From: Hoeflea_A sp039025395
Lineage (GTDB): Bacteria > Pseudomonadota > Alphaproteobacteria > Rhizobiales > Rhizobiaceae
Direction of reading: 5' to 3'
Length of the DNA stretch: 64,000 bases
Assembly: GCA_039025395.1 (NCBI GenBank)
Contig: JBCCOK010000006.1
Coordinates: 1-64,000 of the forward strand
The notes beneath the pieces were generated by a model. The model was not told the origin of the DNA. It did not search any database and worked only from the letters and a program-made list of their open reading frames with translations. Shown piece by piece: positions 17,316 to 27,709 of this stretch. Made by a program: the position numbers and the translations under genes. Numbering within the stretch: position 1 is the stretch's first letter; each line of letters starts with the position of its first letter.

Positions 17316-18089
17316 GTGATCAAATACGTCTTTGATGATCGGACCGGGCGGGCCGATATTATACTTGATCGTCCGGAAAAACTGAACGCGCTCACCGTTA
17401 CCATGTGGCGCGAACTTGCCTCCTATTTCAGGGACGTATCGGACAATGAAGCAGTCCGTGTGGTGGTCCTTTCGGGCTCGGGACGCGCCTTTTGCGTCGG
17501 TGCCGACATTGCCGAGTTCGAGACGACCCGCGCCGGCAAAGCGCAAGCCCTCAACTACGCCGAGACAATCTATTCAGCTGTCACTGCTATCGAGCAGTGT
17601 CCGCACCCGGTCATGGCTGCGATTCGCGGACACTGCGTCGGCGGCGGTGTGGAAATCGCTGCAAGCTGCGACATTCGAATCGCCGCCGAAGAAAGCCAAT
17701 TTGGCGTGCCGATCAAACGCCTTGGCCTGACGGTCGACTATCCCGAGCTGATGGCTTTGTGCCGCCTTGTAGGCCCTTCCACCACTCTGGAGATATTGTT
17801 CGAAGGCCGCATCTTCGATGCTGACGAAGCGCTCGCAAAAGGGCTGATCAACCGCATCGTCAAACTTGATGGATTCGAAGCCGAGATCGATGCAACGGCC
17901 AAGCGGATCGCGGAGGGCGCACCGCTGGTAGCCCGCTGGCACAAGCGCATGATCCGCAAGATCGAAGGCGAACTCGACATTTCCGACAATGATCGGCGAG
18001 CGCCTTTCAACGTCTTCGACAGCGAGGATTATCGCATCGGGACGCAAGCCTTTATCAACAAAACCGCGCCTGTTTTCCTGGGCCGCTGA
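17316..18089 (+). CDS. Enoyl-CoA hydratase/isomerase (crotonase) family protein
   Basis: A 257-residue crotonase-fold protein. The oxyanion-hole segments are SGRAFCVGAD (about 55-64) and IRGHCVGGGVEIAASCDI. Glu113 matches Glu144 of rat crotonase, but the Glu164 position is Ile133 (FGVPIKRLG), so simple hydratase chemistry is doubtful and isomerase, lyase or dehydratase activity is possible. It starts with GTG, supported by GGAGGAG (17304-17310) 5 bases upstream. It is followed after 3 bases by a CaiB-type CoA-transferase, so the pair likely activates and converts one acid. Confidence 0.88.
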   Translation: MIKYVFDDRTGRADIILDRPEKLNALTVTMWRELASYFRDVSDNEAVRVVVLSGSGRAFCVGADIAEFETTRAGKAQALNYAETIYSAVTAIEQCPHPVMAAIRGHCVGGGVEIAASCDIRIAAEESQFGVPIKRLGLTVDYPELMALCRLVGPSTTLEILFEGRIFDADEALAKGLINRIVKLDGFEAEIDATAKRIAEGAPLVARWHKRMIRKIEGELDISDNDRRAPFNVFDSEDYRIGTQAFINKTAPVFLGR

Positions 18090-18092
18090 TCG

Positions 18093-19352
18093 ATGAATGA
18101 AAACCGAAGTACAAAGACTGGGCCGCTTGCCGGCTTAAGGATCATCGATCTCACTCATGTGATGGCTGGACCCGTCTGCACCTTGCTTCTGGCCGACATG
18201 GGCGCCGACGTCATCAAGATCGAGAGGCCACACGGTGGCGACGATTCCCGCCACATGTCGCCGCCGACCATCGGCGATCAATCGGCCGCCTTCCTGATGA
18301 TGAACCGGAACAAGCGGGGCCTGGCGCTGAATCTCAAGACAGAAGGTGGAAGACAGGTTCTACGGCGGCTGATCAAGACTGCGGACATTCTGGTCGAGAA
18401 CTTCCGGCCAGGCGCGCTCGACAAGCTTGGGCTGGGCTATGGCGAGTTGACCGCGATCAAGCCCGATCTGATATGGTGCTCGATTTCGGGTTTCGGCCGT
18501 ACCGGTCCCTATGCCGAAAGACCCGGCTTCGACCTCATGGCTCAGGCTATGAGCGGCATCATGAGCTTTACCGGCGAAGGCCCCGGACGACCGCCGGTCA
18601 AAGTCGGCGCGCCGATCGCCGACATCACCGCCGGGATCTTGGCTGCGCTCGGCATCGTTTCGGCCTTGCATCATCGCCAACAAACGGGAGAAGGCCAGCA
18701 GGTCGACACCTCCCTTTTCGAGGCTGCCATTCTGCATACGTTCTGGCAATCGGCGATGACATTTGCGACCGGGGAAGCTCCGGCACCCATGGGCAGCGCC
18801 CATCCGCTGGACGGACCTTATCAGGCGTTCGAGACAAGCGACGGCTGGGTGGCCGTGGGCGCCGCCAACCAGAACTCCTGGCTCAAATACGCTGCAGCGA
18901 TCGGCGCGGCGCACCTCGCTGATGATCCGCGCTTTGCAACTAATCCGGATCGCATGCGCCATCTCGACGAGCTGATCGATCTGCTTTCGCCAATCATGCG
19001 GAAACATACGACCCAGCATTGGCTCGACAGGCTCGGGGCAGCAGGCGTGCCGGTGGCGCCGGTGCTGAACGTCGCCCAGATGCATCAGGACCCACAGGCC
19101 CGGGCGCGCGGGATGATCGCCGAGGTGATGCACAGCACGCTTGGCGCAGTGCAGACACTGGGCTCGCCCGTCAAGTTCTCACGCGCGCCGACAACCTTGG
19201 GCGCCGGCGCGCCGACATTGGGTGAGCATTCCCGCGAGGTGCTTCTGGAGAACCGCTTTTCGGCGGAAGAGATCGCCGCCCTGGTCGCCGAAGGCGCCGT
19301 TGAAATATCGGATACGAAAGGCGGTGACGAAAAACTCCAGGGTCACGGATGA
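18093..19352 (+). CDS. CaiB/BaiF (class III) CoA-transferase
   Basis: A 419-residue family III CoA-transferase. The N-terminal Rossmann part contains VMAGPVCTLLLADMGADVIK and NRNKRGLALNLKTEGGRQVL. VENFRPGALDKLGLGY is the family hallmark. The catalytic Asp is probably Asp178 in VGAPIADITAG, matching Asp169 of formyl-CoA transferase. The racemase His is replaced (PGFDLMAQ), so this is a transferase and not an alpha-methylacyl-CoA racemase. It follows the crotonase gene and is convergent with the MlrC-like gene; no terminator is visible in the 26-base gap. The acid substrate is unknown. Confidence 0.9.
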   Translation: MNENRSTKTGPLAGLRIIDLTHVMAGPVCTLLLADMGADVIKIERPHGGDDSRHMSPPTIGDQSAAFLMMNRNKRGLALNLKTEGGRQVLRRLIKTADILVENFRPGALDKLGLGYGELTAIKPDLIWCSISGFGRTGPYAERPGFDLMAQAMSGIMSFTGEGPGRPPVKVGAPIADITAGILAALGIVSALHHRQQTGEGQQVDTSLFEAAILHTFWQSAMTFATGEAPAPMGSAHPLDGPYQAFETSDGWVAVGAANQNSWLKYAAAIGAAHLADDPRFATNPDRMRHLDELIDLLSPIMRKHTTQHWLDRLGAAGVPVAPVLNVAQMHQDPQARARGMIAEVMHSTLGAVQTLGSPVKFSRAPTTLGAGAPTLGEHSREVLLENRFSAEEIAALVAEGAVEISDTKGGDEKLQGHG

Positions 19353-19378
19353 AAGGCAGTCGAGAGTATCCGTTTTGA

Positions 19379-20900
19379 TCAAATGCGCCGTGGCGCGATC
19401 AGGACGCTGGAGTCATCGGGCGGCGTCCAATGGACCTCACCGTCAATCGGCCATGAAGGACGCGGCAGGCTTTGCCACGCCATAGCGCGAAGATCGGGCG
19501 AAGTCAGACCCGGGGTTGCCACCTCGATGACATCGTCCTGGGCGACAAGCTCATCGAAACCGGCGCGGAAATGGCCGCGCGATTTGACGATGATGACGCG
19601 ATAGCGGCTCAGGTCGATTCCCAAATGTTCAAAACACATCGGGTCGTTCGGAGACATGCGGTGGGTCGAGACGACGACCGTCAGTTCTCCCACCTGCAAC
19701 GCCGCCGTCGGACCCAGATCGATCGGCGTGTCTTGCAACCAGCCGCGCCGGCCACGCGTGATGCCATCGGCCAGATGGCCGATCGTGAAGGTCTCGCCGA
19801 AGGCAGGCCATTTCAAAGTCCCGCCTATGCCTGTCTGATGCGCGGCCTTTGCCATCTCCTCGTCATGCACCAGACCACCAACCATCGGTCCGCTGCCGGT
19901 CTCTTTTAGGGATCGCAACAAGCCCAGTTCCGTACCCAATCCGCCACCGCCCGGATTGTCGCCAAGGTCGGCCAGAACGATTCGCGGATGATCCGGTTCG
20001 CGACAGGCGCGCACAGCCTGCTCTACGGCGACGTCCATTGAGGTGAACGGCGGATCGAAGTCGGCACGTGATCGCCATCCGATCTCCGCGATACGGCGCG
20101 CATGGGCCGCCAATGCCGGGCCGTTCTTTCCCGAAATGAGCACGGCGATCCCGTTATGCGGTGTGTCGGAGTGTGGGAAGCTGCCAATCAGGTTGGCGGC
20201 AGCAATATCGGGATCTTCGGCGAGCACATCGATCTCGGCCATCATGTCGGCGAAGGGGCCAGTGGCGGGCCGGGTTAACATGGTGATTGTGGGCGGCACG
20301 ATCGGCAGCCTTGCACAGGCATGAACGAAGCGCTCGCCAGCAAGAAGGCGGTGCATGGCGCGCGCGGCTTCGGCTCCGCGCGCGATCATATCGATATGGG
20401 GGTTCGAGCGGTAGGCAATCAGCAAATCGGCTTTCTCGATCATTGCAGACGAGAGGTTTACATGCAGATCAAGAGTAGCGACGACCGGCGTTTTCGGGCC
20501 AATCACCGCGCGTACGCGGCGTAGCAGTGTGCCCTCTGGATCGAGATCGTCCGTCGTCACCGCAGCCCCGTGCAAGACGAGAAAGACGGCATCAACCGGC
20601 AGCGCTGCTTGCAACCGACCGACAATTCCGTCGGCGACTTCGGCGAAGACCGGCGCTTCGACGGGACCATTCGGATGTGAGCGCGCATCAAGCAACGGAA
20701 CCGGATCCCAGGGCCCATACGCATCCATCTCTGCGAAAAAGCCCGCATGCTCACCTAGGATTCGGGGTGGTTCGCCGCGGATTGCCGCAAGCAGATCGTC
20801 ACCCTCGACCCATGTGTCGATCAGGAAACTCTGTTTCGGTGTCCGCGGCGCGAACCGGTTGCATTCGATCATGAAGCCGCCAATGGCGATACGGCGGCGA

Positions 20901-20914
<14 letters not shown>
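19379..20914 (-). CDS. M81-family (MlrC-like) metallopeptidase
   Basis: A 511-residue protein of the MlrC family, named after the enzyme that finishes microcystin degradation. GGFMIECNRFAP matches the N-terminal metal-site Glu, and TLDLHVNLSSAMIEKADLLI with SNPHIDM supplies the Asp and His ligands. The C-terminal domain has SRGHFRAGFDELV. The ATG at 20914 (MSQSDRRRIAIGG) is used; the frame is open further but only inside the upstream gene. It overlaps that ABC ATPase gene by 14 bases and is last in the amidase/ABC operon, so it probably hydrolyses a small amide or peptide in the cytoplasm. Confidence 0.87.
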
Positions 20915-21937
<1,023 letters not shown>

Positions 21938-21959
<22 letters not shown>

Positions 21960-22906
21960 GCGAGCGCCCTTCGGTTCGAAAAAGACTGTTCGTCAACGGG
22001 AGCGGCGCAGGCCTGCAAAGCCCGGTCGCATCGCGGACGGAACGCGCAGCCTTCCGGGATCATCGCCAGCCCCGGTGCGGAGCCCGGGATGGGCATCAGG
22101 TCATCGCCCGGAGCCACGCGGCCTGGGACCGAGCGGATCAGCCCGGCTGTGTAGGGATGACCCGGATTTTGAATGACATCGTCGGTCAGGCCGCGCTCGA
22201 CGATCCTTCCAGCATACATGACCGCAATCGTGTCGGCGATAGAGGCAACCACCGACAGATCGTGGGTGATCCAGATAAGGGCTGTGCCGCTGCGCTCGAC
22301 AAGCTTCTGTATCTCGAAAAGGATCTGGCCCTGAATGGTCACGTCCAGAGCCGTCGTCGGCTCGTCGGCTATGATCAAATCGGGGTCGCACAAAAGCGCA
22401 ATAGCGATCGCAACGCGTTGGCGCATGCCGCCCGACAACTGATGCGGATAGGCGTTGAGGCGTTCGTCCGGCGAAGGAATGCCGACGAGCCCAAGTTGAT
22501 CGCGCGCAATCGAGCGGGCATCGGCTGTTTTCATGCCCTTGTGCGTTTCAAGCACCTCGCACATCTGGCGCCCCACGGACAGCACCGGATTGAGCGTCAT
22601 CATCGGATCCTGAAAGATCATCGCGATACGCGCGCCGCGCAACTGGCGCATCTGCTCTTCGCTGATCGACAGTAGATCCTGGCCGTCGAACATCACGCGG
22701 CCGCCGGCGACCCGGCCGGGTTCATCGATGAGCCGCATGATGGAGAAGCCTGTGACCGTCTTGCCCGATCCGGATTCGCCGACAAGGCCGAGAATTTCGC
22801 CGCGGTTAAGTGTCAGGCTGACATCACGCACAGCCGTCAGTACGCCTTGCGGCGTCTCGAATGTCGTTGACAGACCTTCGACCGAAAGCACGGGCGCGCG
22901 GCTCAT
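21938..22906 (-). CDS. Dipeptide/oligopeptide ABC transporter ATPase (DppD/OppD type)
   Basis: A 322-residue ATPase with Walker A GESGSGKT, signature LSGGMRQR, Walker B LIIADEPTTALDV and H-loop THDLSVV. The C-terminal HPYTAGLIRSVPG and CAFRPRCDRALQAC match the oligo_HPY extension of DppD. It is the second nucleotide-binding subunit of the importer. Its ATG overlaps the DppC stop by 4 bases (ATGA). Confidence 0.92.
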
Positions 22907-23814
22907 CGCCTCGACCTCGGATTCATATATTCACGCAGGCGTTCGGCCAAGATGTTGATCGCGACCACCAGCAACAGCAGGGCAATACCGGGTCCGAAAC
23001 TGACCCAGTAGCGACCCGAGAACATGAACTGGAAGCCATTGGCGATCAGCAGTCCCAGCGACGGTTGCGTTACGGGAACGCCAAGTCCGAGGAACGACAG
23101 CGTCGCCTCCAGCGATATGGCGCCGCCGATTTGGGCGGCGGCGACCACCGTCACCGGCGCCAGGCAATTGGGCAGAAGATGACGGGTCAGGATGGTCCAT
23201 CGATCAAAGCCGAGCACATAGGCCGCCTCGATGTATTCACGGCGTTTTTCCGACAGCGCGACCGAACGCACGGTGCGCGCGTAATAGGCCCATTGAACCA
23301 CGATCAGCGCGATGATGGTTTTGTCGACACCGCGCCCCAGAAGCGCAACAAGGACCAGCGCGATGAGAACCGCGGGAAAGCTCAGCTGAATGTCGACAAT
23401 GCGCATCAACAGTGCATCCAGACGCCCGCCGACAAAGGCGGAGAGCAGCCCGATCATCGTTCCGATCACGATTGCGACCACCGAGCTTGTGACCGCAACC
23501 GTCAGGCTGATGCGCAGGCCGTAGGCGATGGCCGAAGCGATGTCGCGGCCCTGATCGTCGGTGCCAAGCCAGAAAGTCTGGCCGTCGATGCCGACCGAGC
23601 CCGGCGGCAACAGCGAATTCAGCAGGTTGAGATCGGCTGGGTCGTGTGGATTTTGCATGGTGATCCAGGGCGCAAAGAGCGCCACGGCAACGATCGCCGA
23701 AAGCAGGACAGCCGCAGCAATGGAAAACGGATTGCGCCGCAACCAGCGCGTCCAACTCCGCAGCTTCCTGTCGCGATCGGCGGTGGCCGGTGTCGGAGCG
23801 GGCAAGTCGGTCAT
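22903..23814 (-). CDS. Dipeptide-type ABC transporter permease (DppC type)
   Basis: A 303-residue inner-membrane permease. The N-terminal OppC_N segment ends near LFAPWITMQNPHDP, and the family motif is WLGTDDQGRDIASAIAYGLR. The EAA loop reads EYIEAAYVLGFDRWTILTRH. About six membrane segments are seen. The ATG at 23814 (MTDLPAPTPATADRD) overlaps the stop of dppB by 4 bases, so translation is coupled. The open frame upstream of it belongs to the shadow of dppB. Confidence 0.91.
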   Translation of the reverse strand: MTDLPAPTPATADRDRKLRSWTRWLRRNPFSIAAAVLLSAIVAVALFAPWITMQNPHDPADLNLLNSLLPPGSVGIDGQTFWLGTDDQGRDIASAIAYGLRISLTVAVTSSVVAIVIGTMIGLLSAFVGGRLDALLMRIVDIQLSFPAVLIALVLVALLGRGVDKTIIALIVVQWAYYARTVRSVALSEKRREYIEAAYVLGFDRWTILTRHLLPNCLAPVTVVAAAQIGGAISLEATLSFLGLGVPVTQPSLGLLIANGFQFMFSGRYWVSFGPGIALLLLVVAINILAERLREYMNPRSRR

Positions 23815-24785
23815 GTTGCACCGCCAAGCCGCACCCTCGGATCGAGCACCACATAAAGCAGGTCGACAGTCAGATTGATGATCACAAACAATGTGACCGT
23901 CAAGATGAGGTAGGCGACGATGACCGGCCGATCGAGAACCCAGATGCTCTCCAGCAGGAGACGGCCGGCACCGGGCCATGCAAAGATCGTCTCGGTAACA
24001 ACAGCAAAGGCCAACAAGCCGCCAAATTCCAGCCCGACGACGGTCACCAGCAGGATCAGGATGTTGCGTAGCACATGGACTCCGATGATCCGGCGGGGCC
24101 TGAGCCCCTTGGCGCGCGCGAAGCGTATGAAGTCCTGATCAATCACCTCCCGCGTTCCGGCATAGGTCAGCCGGATGATCAGCGAAACATTGAAGATGCC
24201 CAGCGTTAGCGCCGGCAGCGCCAGGTAACGCCAGCCGTCCAGTGTCAGAAAGCTGAACTCGATACCGAAAAGCTCCCGCGTATCGCCTCGCCCCGAAGGC
24301 GGCAAAATGCCGAACCAGATGGCAAAGACATAGATCATCACCAGCGCCACCCAAAAAATCGGAATCGAAAAACCGACGGTCGACAGGGTCATAATCAACC
24401 GGGAACCGGCCGTACCGTTCTTCAGGCCGGCGTATAGGCCAAGCGGTACGCCCAGCAGAACGGACAGCACAATTCCGGTCGCCGCCAGCTCCAGCGTAGC
24501 CGGGAAACGCTCCAGAACCAGCTCGATTGCCGGTACGCGGTAGGCAAAGGATTCGCCCAGGTCACCGGCAAGTGCCGCTGATACAAATCGCAAATATTGC
24601 TGGTGGAAAGGCAGGTCGAGGCCGAGATCGGTCCGCAGCCGGGCAATGTCTTCTTGCGTTGCCTCTGGCGAAATGAGTACCGCCACCGGATCGCCAAGCA
24701 TGAACACGCCAGTGAAAACCAGTAGCGACATAACGGCAATGGTTAGCGCGGCCTGGAATATGCGGCCGGCAAGATAGGTGATCAT
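23811..24785 (-). CDS. Dipeptide-type ABC transporter permease (DppB type)
   Basis: A 324-residue inner-membrane permease starting MITYLAGRIFQAALTIAVMS. It has the DppB layout: a first membrane helix, a periplasmic domain with DLPFHQQYLRFVSAALAGDL, then five helices with the EAA-like loop DFIRFARAKGLRPRRIIGVH. It pairs with the DppC-type permease. The ATG at 24785 overlaps the stop of the BAAT-like gene by 4 bases. Confidence 0.91.
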   Translation of the reverse strand: MITYLAGRIFQAALTIAVMSLLVFTGVFMLGDPVAVLISPEATQEDIARLRTDLGLDLPFHQQYLRFVSAALAGDLGESFAYRVPAIELVLERFPATLELAATGIVLSVLLGVPLGLYAGLKNGTAGSRLIMTLSTVGFSIPIFWVALVMIYVFAIWFGILPPSGRGDTRELFGIEFSFLTLDGWRYLALPALTLGIFNVSLIIRLTYAGTREVIDQDFIRFARAKGLRPRRIIGVHVLRNILILLVTVVGLEFGGLLAFAVVTETIFAWPGAGRLLLESIWVLDRPVIVAYLILTVTLFVIINLTVDLLYVVLDPRVRLGGAT

Positions 24786-26107
24786 GGCGTCACAGAATGG
24801 CCCCGAGCGGCGATCATGGCAAGAAAATCGAGCATTGCCCGCCACGAGCGCCAAGCCGCGCCGCCATTGCCGAGCGGCGTGCCGCCCAGGGCAAGCCACA
24901 TCCGCTGGCGGGGGTGGAATGCTATGTGCGTCATTGCTTCCGACAAGCCCGGAACATTGAAACCGTGGCCAGCGTCGGAATTCTGCACATGCCGGACGAG
25001 GACACCGGACGGCTTGGCCCGTTCGGCGATCTGCCGCGATGCCAGCTCGGACGGCCAGATACGATCGTCGTCACCGGAGACCAGCAACAAGGGACAGGTG
25101 ATCTTTTCGAAACGAAGCCGGAACCGGTCGAATGCTGGATCGGTCCACATGCGCTCGAAGACCGGTGCCAGCGCGAGCGGGGCGTCGGCATCCCAGGGCC
25201 CGTCGTCTAGGACATCGGCAAAGGGCGGAATGCCGTAGGGAATGACTTCGTTACGGATCGTGTAAAGTGGCCGAGGACCAGGCTCCGCGCCGCGACCGGT
25301 CGTCGCCATCGGACTGGGCACCCAAAGCACCAGACCGTTGACCAGATCGGGATAGGCGAGCGCCGCATGAGCAACGCCCTCGGAGCCTTTCGAGATACCG
25401 CGCAACACCAGCGGCACACCCGCGAAGCGTTCGGCCATGAAAGCCAGCCCCCGACCGATCCGCTCGACGGGAATTTCAAACATATGCGGCTGTAAATCGT
25501 CATAGGCGAACAGAGCCTGGGCAAAGACGGCATAGCCCTGGCCGGCCAGCAAGGCCGCGGCATTTCGGTCGATGCCGCCGCCGGAACCCGCAAACAGGAG
25601 GACGCCGGCCCTTGGCGCACCGCCAAGCGGTTTGAACAGAAGCCCGCGCACATCGGGTTCCTCGCGAACCATCTCAGCAACTATTCCAGCAGGCTCCAGA
25701 TGACGGCGAATAAGCTGCGTCCATGCCTCGCCGCCCTCACCCTTGATATCGACGGTGAATGTCAGGCCGCCGTCCGGATCCGGAGCGGGTCGCATACCGA
25801 GATCCGCACGCTCGGTGGCGCGCGTGATAAGAGCTGCGCCATCTGCCGGCGCTATCTGGGCGATAACCTCGCTCAGGTCAAAGGACAAATGGCCACGGGC
25901 GTCAGCCTTCGAACGGCCGCTACCTGTCCAGGATAGGCCAAGTGCATCGACAACGCCGACCTCGACTGTGACGTCTGAATGCGGGCTGAGACCGGATTTC
26001 TTGATGACGATCGGCTGGTCGAATGCGGCAGTATCGTTCTCGCGCACTACAACCCGCCCGGCGCCGTTGACGGCGGGCGGGCTCTGGTCGTCAATGGCAC
26101 CGCTCAT
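24782..26107 (-). CDS. Acyl-CoA thioester hydrolase/BAAT-like protein
   Basis: A 441-residue protein of the acyl-CoA thioesterase / bile acid-CoA:amino acid N-acyltransferase family. The N-terminal 140 or so residues form the beta-rich domain of that family, and the C-terminal alpha/beta-hydrolase part has the elbow LRGISKGSE (Ser239), the acid region SGDDDRIWPS (346-348) and His381 in SDAGHGF. A Ser nucleophile favours thioester or amide hydrolysis over amidation. Remarkably it sits inside an ABC-importer operon, between the binding-protein and permease genes, with 4-base overlaps on both sides. That placement suggests it acts on the transported compound. Confidence 0.84.
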   Translation of the reverse strand: MSGAIDDQSPPAVNGAGRVVVRENDTAAFDQPIVIKKSGLSPHSDVTVEVGVVDALGLSWTGSGRSKADARGHLSFDLSEVIAQIAPADGAALITRATERADLGMRPAPDPDGGLTFTVDIKGEGGEAWTQLIRRHLEPAGIVAEMVREEPDVRGLLFKPLGGAPRAGVLLFAGSGGGIDRNAAALLAGQGYAVFAQALFAYDDLQPHMFEIPVERIGRGLAFMAERFAGVPLVLRGISKGSEGVAHAALAYPDLVNGLVLWVPSPMATTGRGAEPGPRPLYTIRNEVIPYGIPPFADVLDDGPWDADAPLALAPVFERMWTDPAFDRFRLRFEKITCPLLLVSGDDDRIWPSELASRQIAERAKPSGVLVRHVQNSDAGHGFNVPGLSEAMTHIAFHPRQRMWLALGGTPLGNGGAAWRSWRAMLDFLAMIAARGHSVTP

Positions 26108-27681
26108 TGGCTCCCGATTTCATGCGCATGTATGTGGCCCCGGGGGTTGGGATCATAGACCAGCCCGTCGCGGCCACCATAAACAGCGACCTGCGTGAAC
26201 AGCGGAATCAATGCCGTTTCGCCAATCAGGATCGACATTGCCTCCTGTTGCAGGGCCTCGCGCGTGTCGGCATCGACTTCAACCAACGCCTTTTGAACGA
26301 GCGCGTCAAACTCCGGGTTGGAAAAGCGGCTCTGGTTCTGCGCGCCGAGATTCAGGTCAGGCGCACGCGAATGGAGAAGCGACTGGAGCGAATCCATGGA
26401 GTCGCCGGAATTGTTGCCCCAACTCATCATCCACGCCGAATAGCCGGGACCATCATCCTTCATGACTTCAGGGTAGTAAACCGCCCAGGGCGATGTCGCT
26501 ACCTCGGCCCGAATTCCGATGCGGGCCAGCATCGACGAAATTCCCTGTGCCAGACCGGGCGAGCCGGAGATCGTGTCTGTCGGCGCGTGGATGGTGATGT
26601 TGAATCCGTCTGGATATCCTGCCTCCGCCAACAGCGCCTTGGCTTCCTCCATCGAGACGGTTTCGATGCCCAGTCCCGCCTTATGGCCAAAGGTCTGCTC
26701 GCTGGCCATTTGTTCGACAGGCTGACCGAACCCGTTCATCACGCGATCGACAAGGATCTGCCGGTCGATAACCGATGCGATGGCCTTGCGCACGCGCTCA
26801 TCAAGCAAAGGATTTGCCGGCAGCGGATCGCCATTGGCGTCTGTGGCGAATGTCGAGACGTCGCGATTGAGATCGAAATTGACAAAATAAACCCGGTAGG
26901 TCGGAGCGGAAAAGATCTGTGTTCCATCATTGTTGCGGATCGCGTCGGCTTCAAGCGCCGGCGGGTTCTGAATGAAATCCACCTCTCCCGCCAGAAGTGC
27001 CGCAATGCGGGCACCGCCATCGGTGATGTAGCGGAACGTAACCGTTTCCCACTCCGGCTTGTCACCCCAATAATCTTCGTTGCGGGTCAGCGTGTAGGCC
27101 TGCGACCTGCGGTAGTCTTCGAACTTGTAGGGGCCGGTGCCGATCATCGCTTCCCCGGATACGAAATCCTCGGTGGTCGCATCCTTGAGTTCCGATGGGA
27201 TGATGTTCACCAGTGACATGTTACCGGGTAGCGTCGGGTTGGCGCCCTCGGTTTCGAAGACGAGCGTCAACGGGTCGCGCGCCGTGACCGAGGTGATGCC
27301 GCGGATATAGGGGTTGAAGGCGCCGCTGTTAACGTCGGGGATCCGTTCGATCGTGGCAATCACGTCCTCGGCGTCAAAATCGGAGCCGTCATGAAACTTG
27401 ACGTCCGGACGCAGGTTGAACACCCAGGTCGTCTCGTTCTCCGGCTCCCATGACAGGGCCAGACCTGGCTTCATCTGTCCGTCGGAATCGACGTCGATCA
27501 AGCGCTCGAACACGTGGCGCGCCGTCATGTGTCCGCCCGGACCGTTGTGGAAGTGCGGATCGATGGACAACGGTTCTCCGGTCAGCGCAATGGTCAGCTC
27601 CTCACTCTGTGCAGGCGTGGCGAGCGCGACCGCCGCTGATATCAGCGCGACGGCCGTCGCGCCCCTGAGTATTCTTGTCAT
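26104..27681 (-). CDS. Dipeptide-type ABC transporter substrate-binding protein (SBP family 5)
   Basis: A 525-residue periplasmic binding protein. The signal peptide ends around LATPAQS-EELTIAL (residues 1-27). SBP_bac_5 hallmarks include GGHMTARHVFERLID, WVFNLRPDVKFHDGSDFDAE and GTGPYKFEDYRRSQAYTLTR. It delivers the ligand to the DppBCDF-like importer encoded downstream. Its end overlaps the BAAT-like gene by 4 bases, and the amidase lies 28 bases upstream. The family binds peptides, opines, nickel chelates or glycosides; which one applies here is open. Confidence 0.92.
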   Translation of the reverse strand: MTRILRGATAVALISAAVALATPAQSEELTIALTGEPLSIDPHFHNGPGGHMTARHVFERLIDVDSDGQMKPGLALSWEPENETTWVFNLRPDVKFHDGSDFDAEDVIATIERIPDVNSGAFNPYIRGITSVTARDPLTLVFETEGANPTLPGNMSLVNIIPSELKDATTEDFVSGEAMIGTGPYKFEDYRRSQAYTLTRNEDYWGDKPEWETVTFRYITDGGARIAALLAGEVDFIQNPPALEADAIRNNDGTQIFSAPTYRVYFVNFDLNRDVSTFATDANGDPLPANPLLDERVRKAIASVIDRQILVDRVMNGFGQPVEQMASEQTFGHKAGLGIETVSMEEAKALLAEAGYPDGFNITIHAPTDTISGSPGLAQGISSMLARIGIRAEVATSPWAVYYPEVMKDDGPGYSAWMMSWGNNSGDSMDSLQSLLHSRAPDLNLGAQNQSRFSNPEFDALVQKALVEVDADTREALQQEAMSILIGETALIPLFTQVAVYGGRDGLVYDPNPRGHIHAHEIGSQ

Positions 27682-27709
27682 GGTTCAAACTCCCTTTCGT
27701 CAACAATTC

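Noticed and set aside
18093..19352. Alpha-methylacyl-CoA racemase as a name for the first CaiB-type protein.
   Set aside because: The racemase His is replaced in PGFDLMAQ; only the transferase Asp is conserved, unlike the protein at 33823-34965.
26107..27216. Plus-strand open frame of 369 codons across the substrate-binding protein gene.
   Set aside because: It lies entirely opposite a convincing SBP_bac_5 gene with signal peptide and has no recognisable features of its own.
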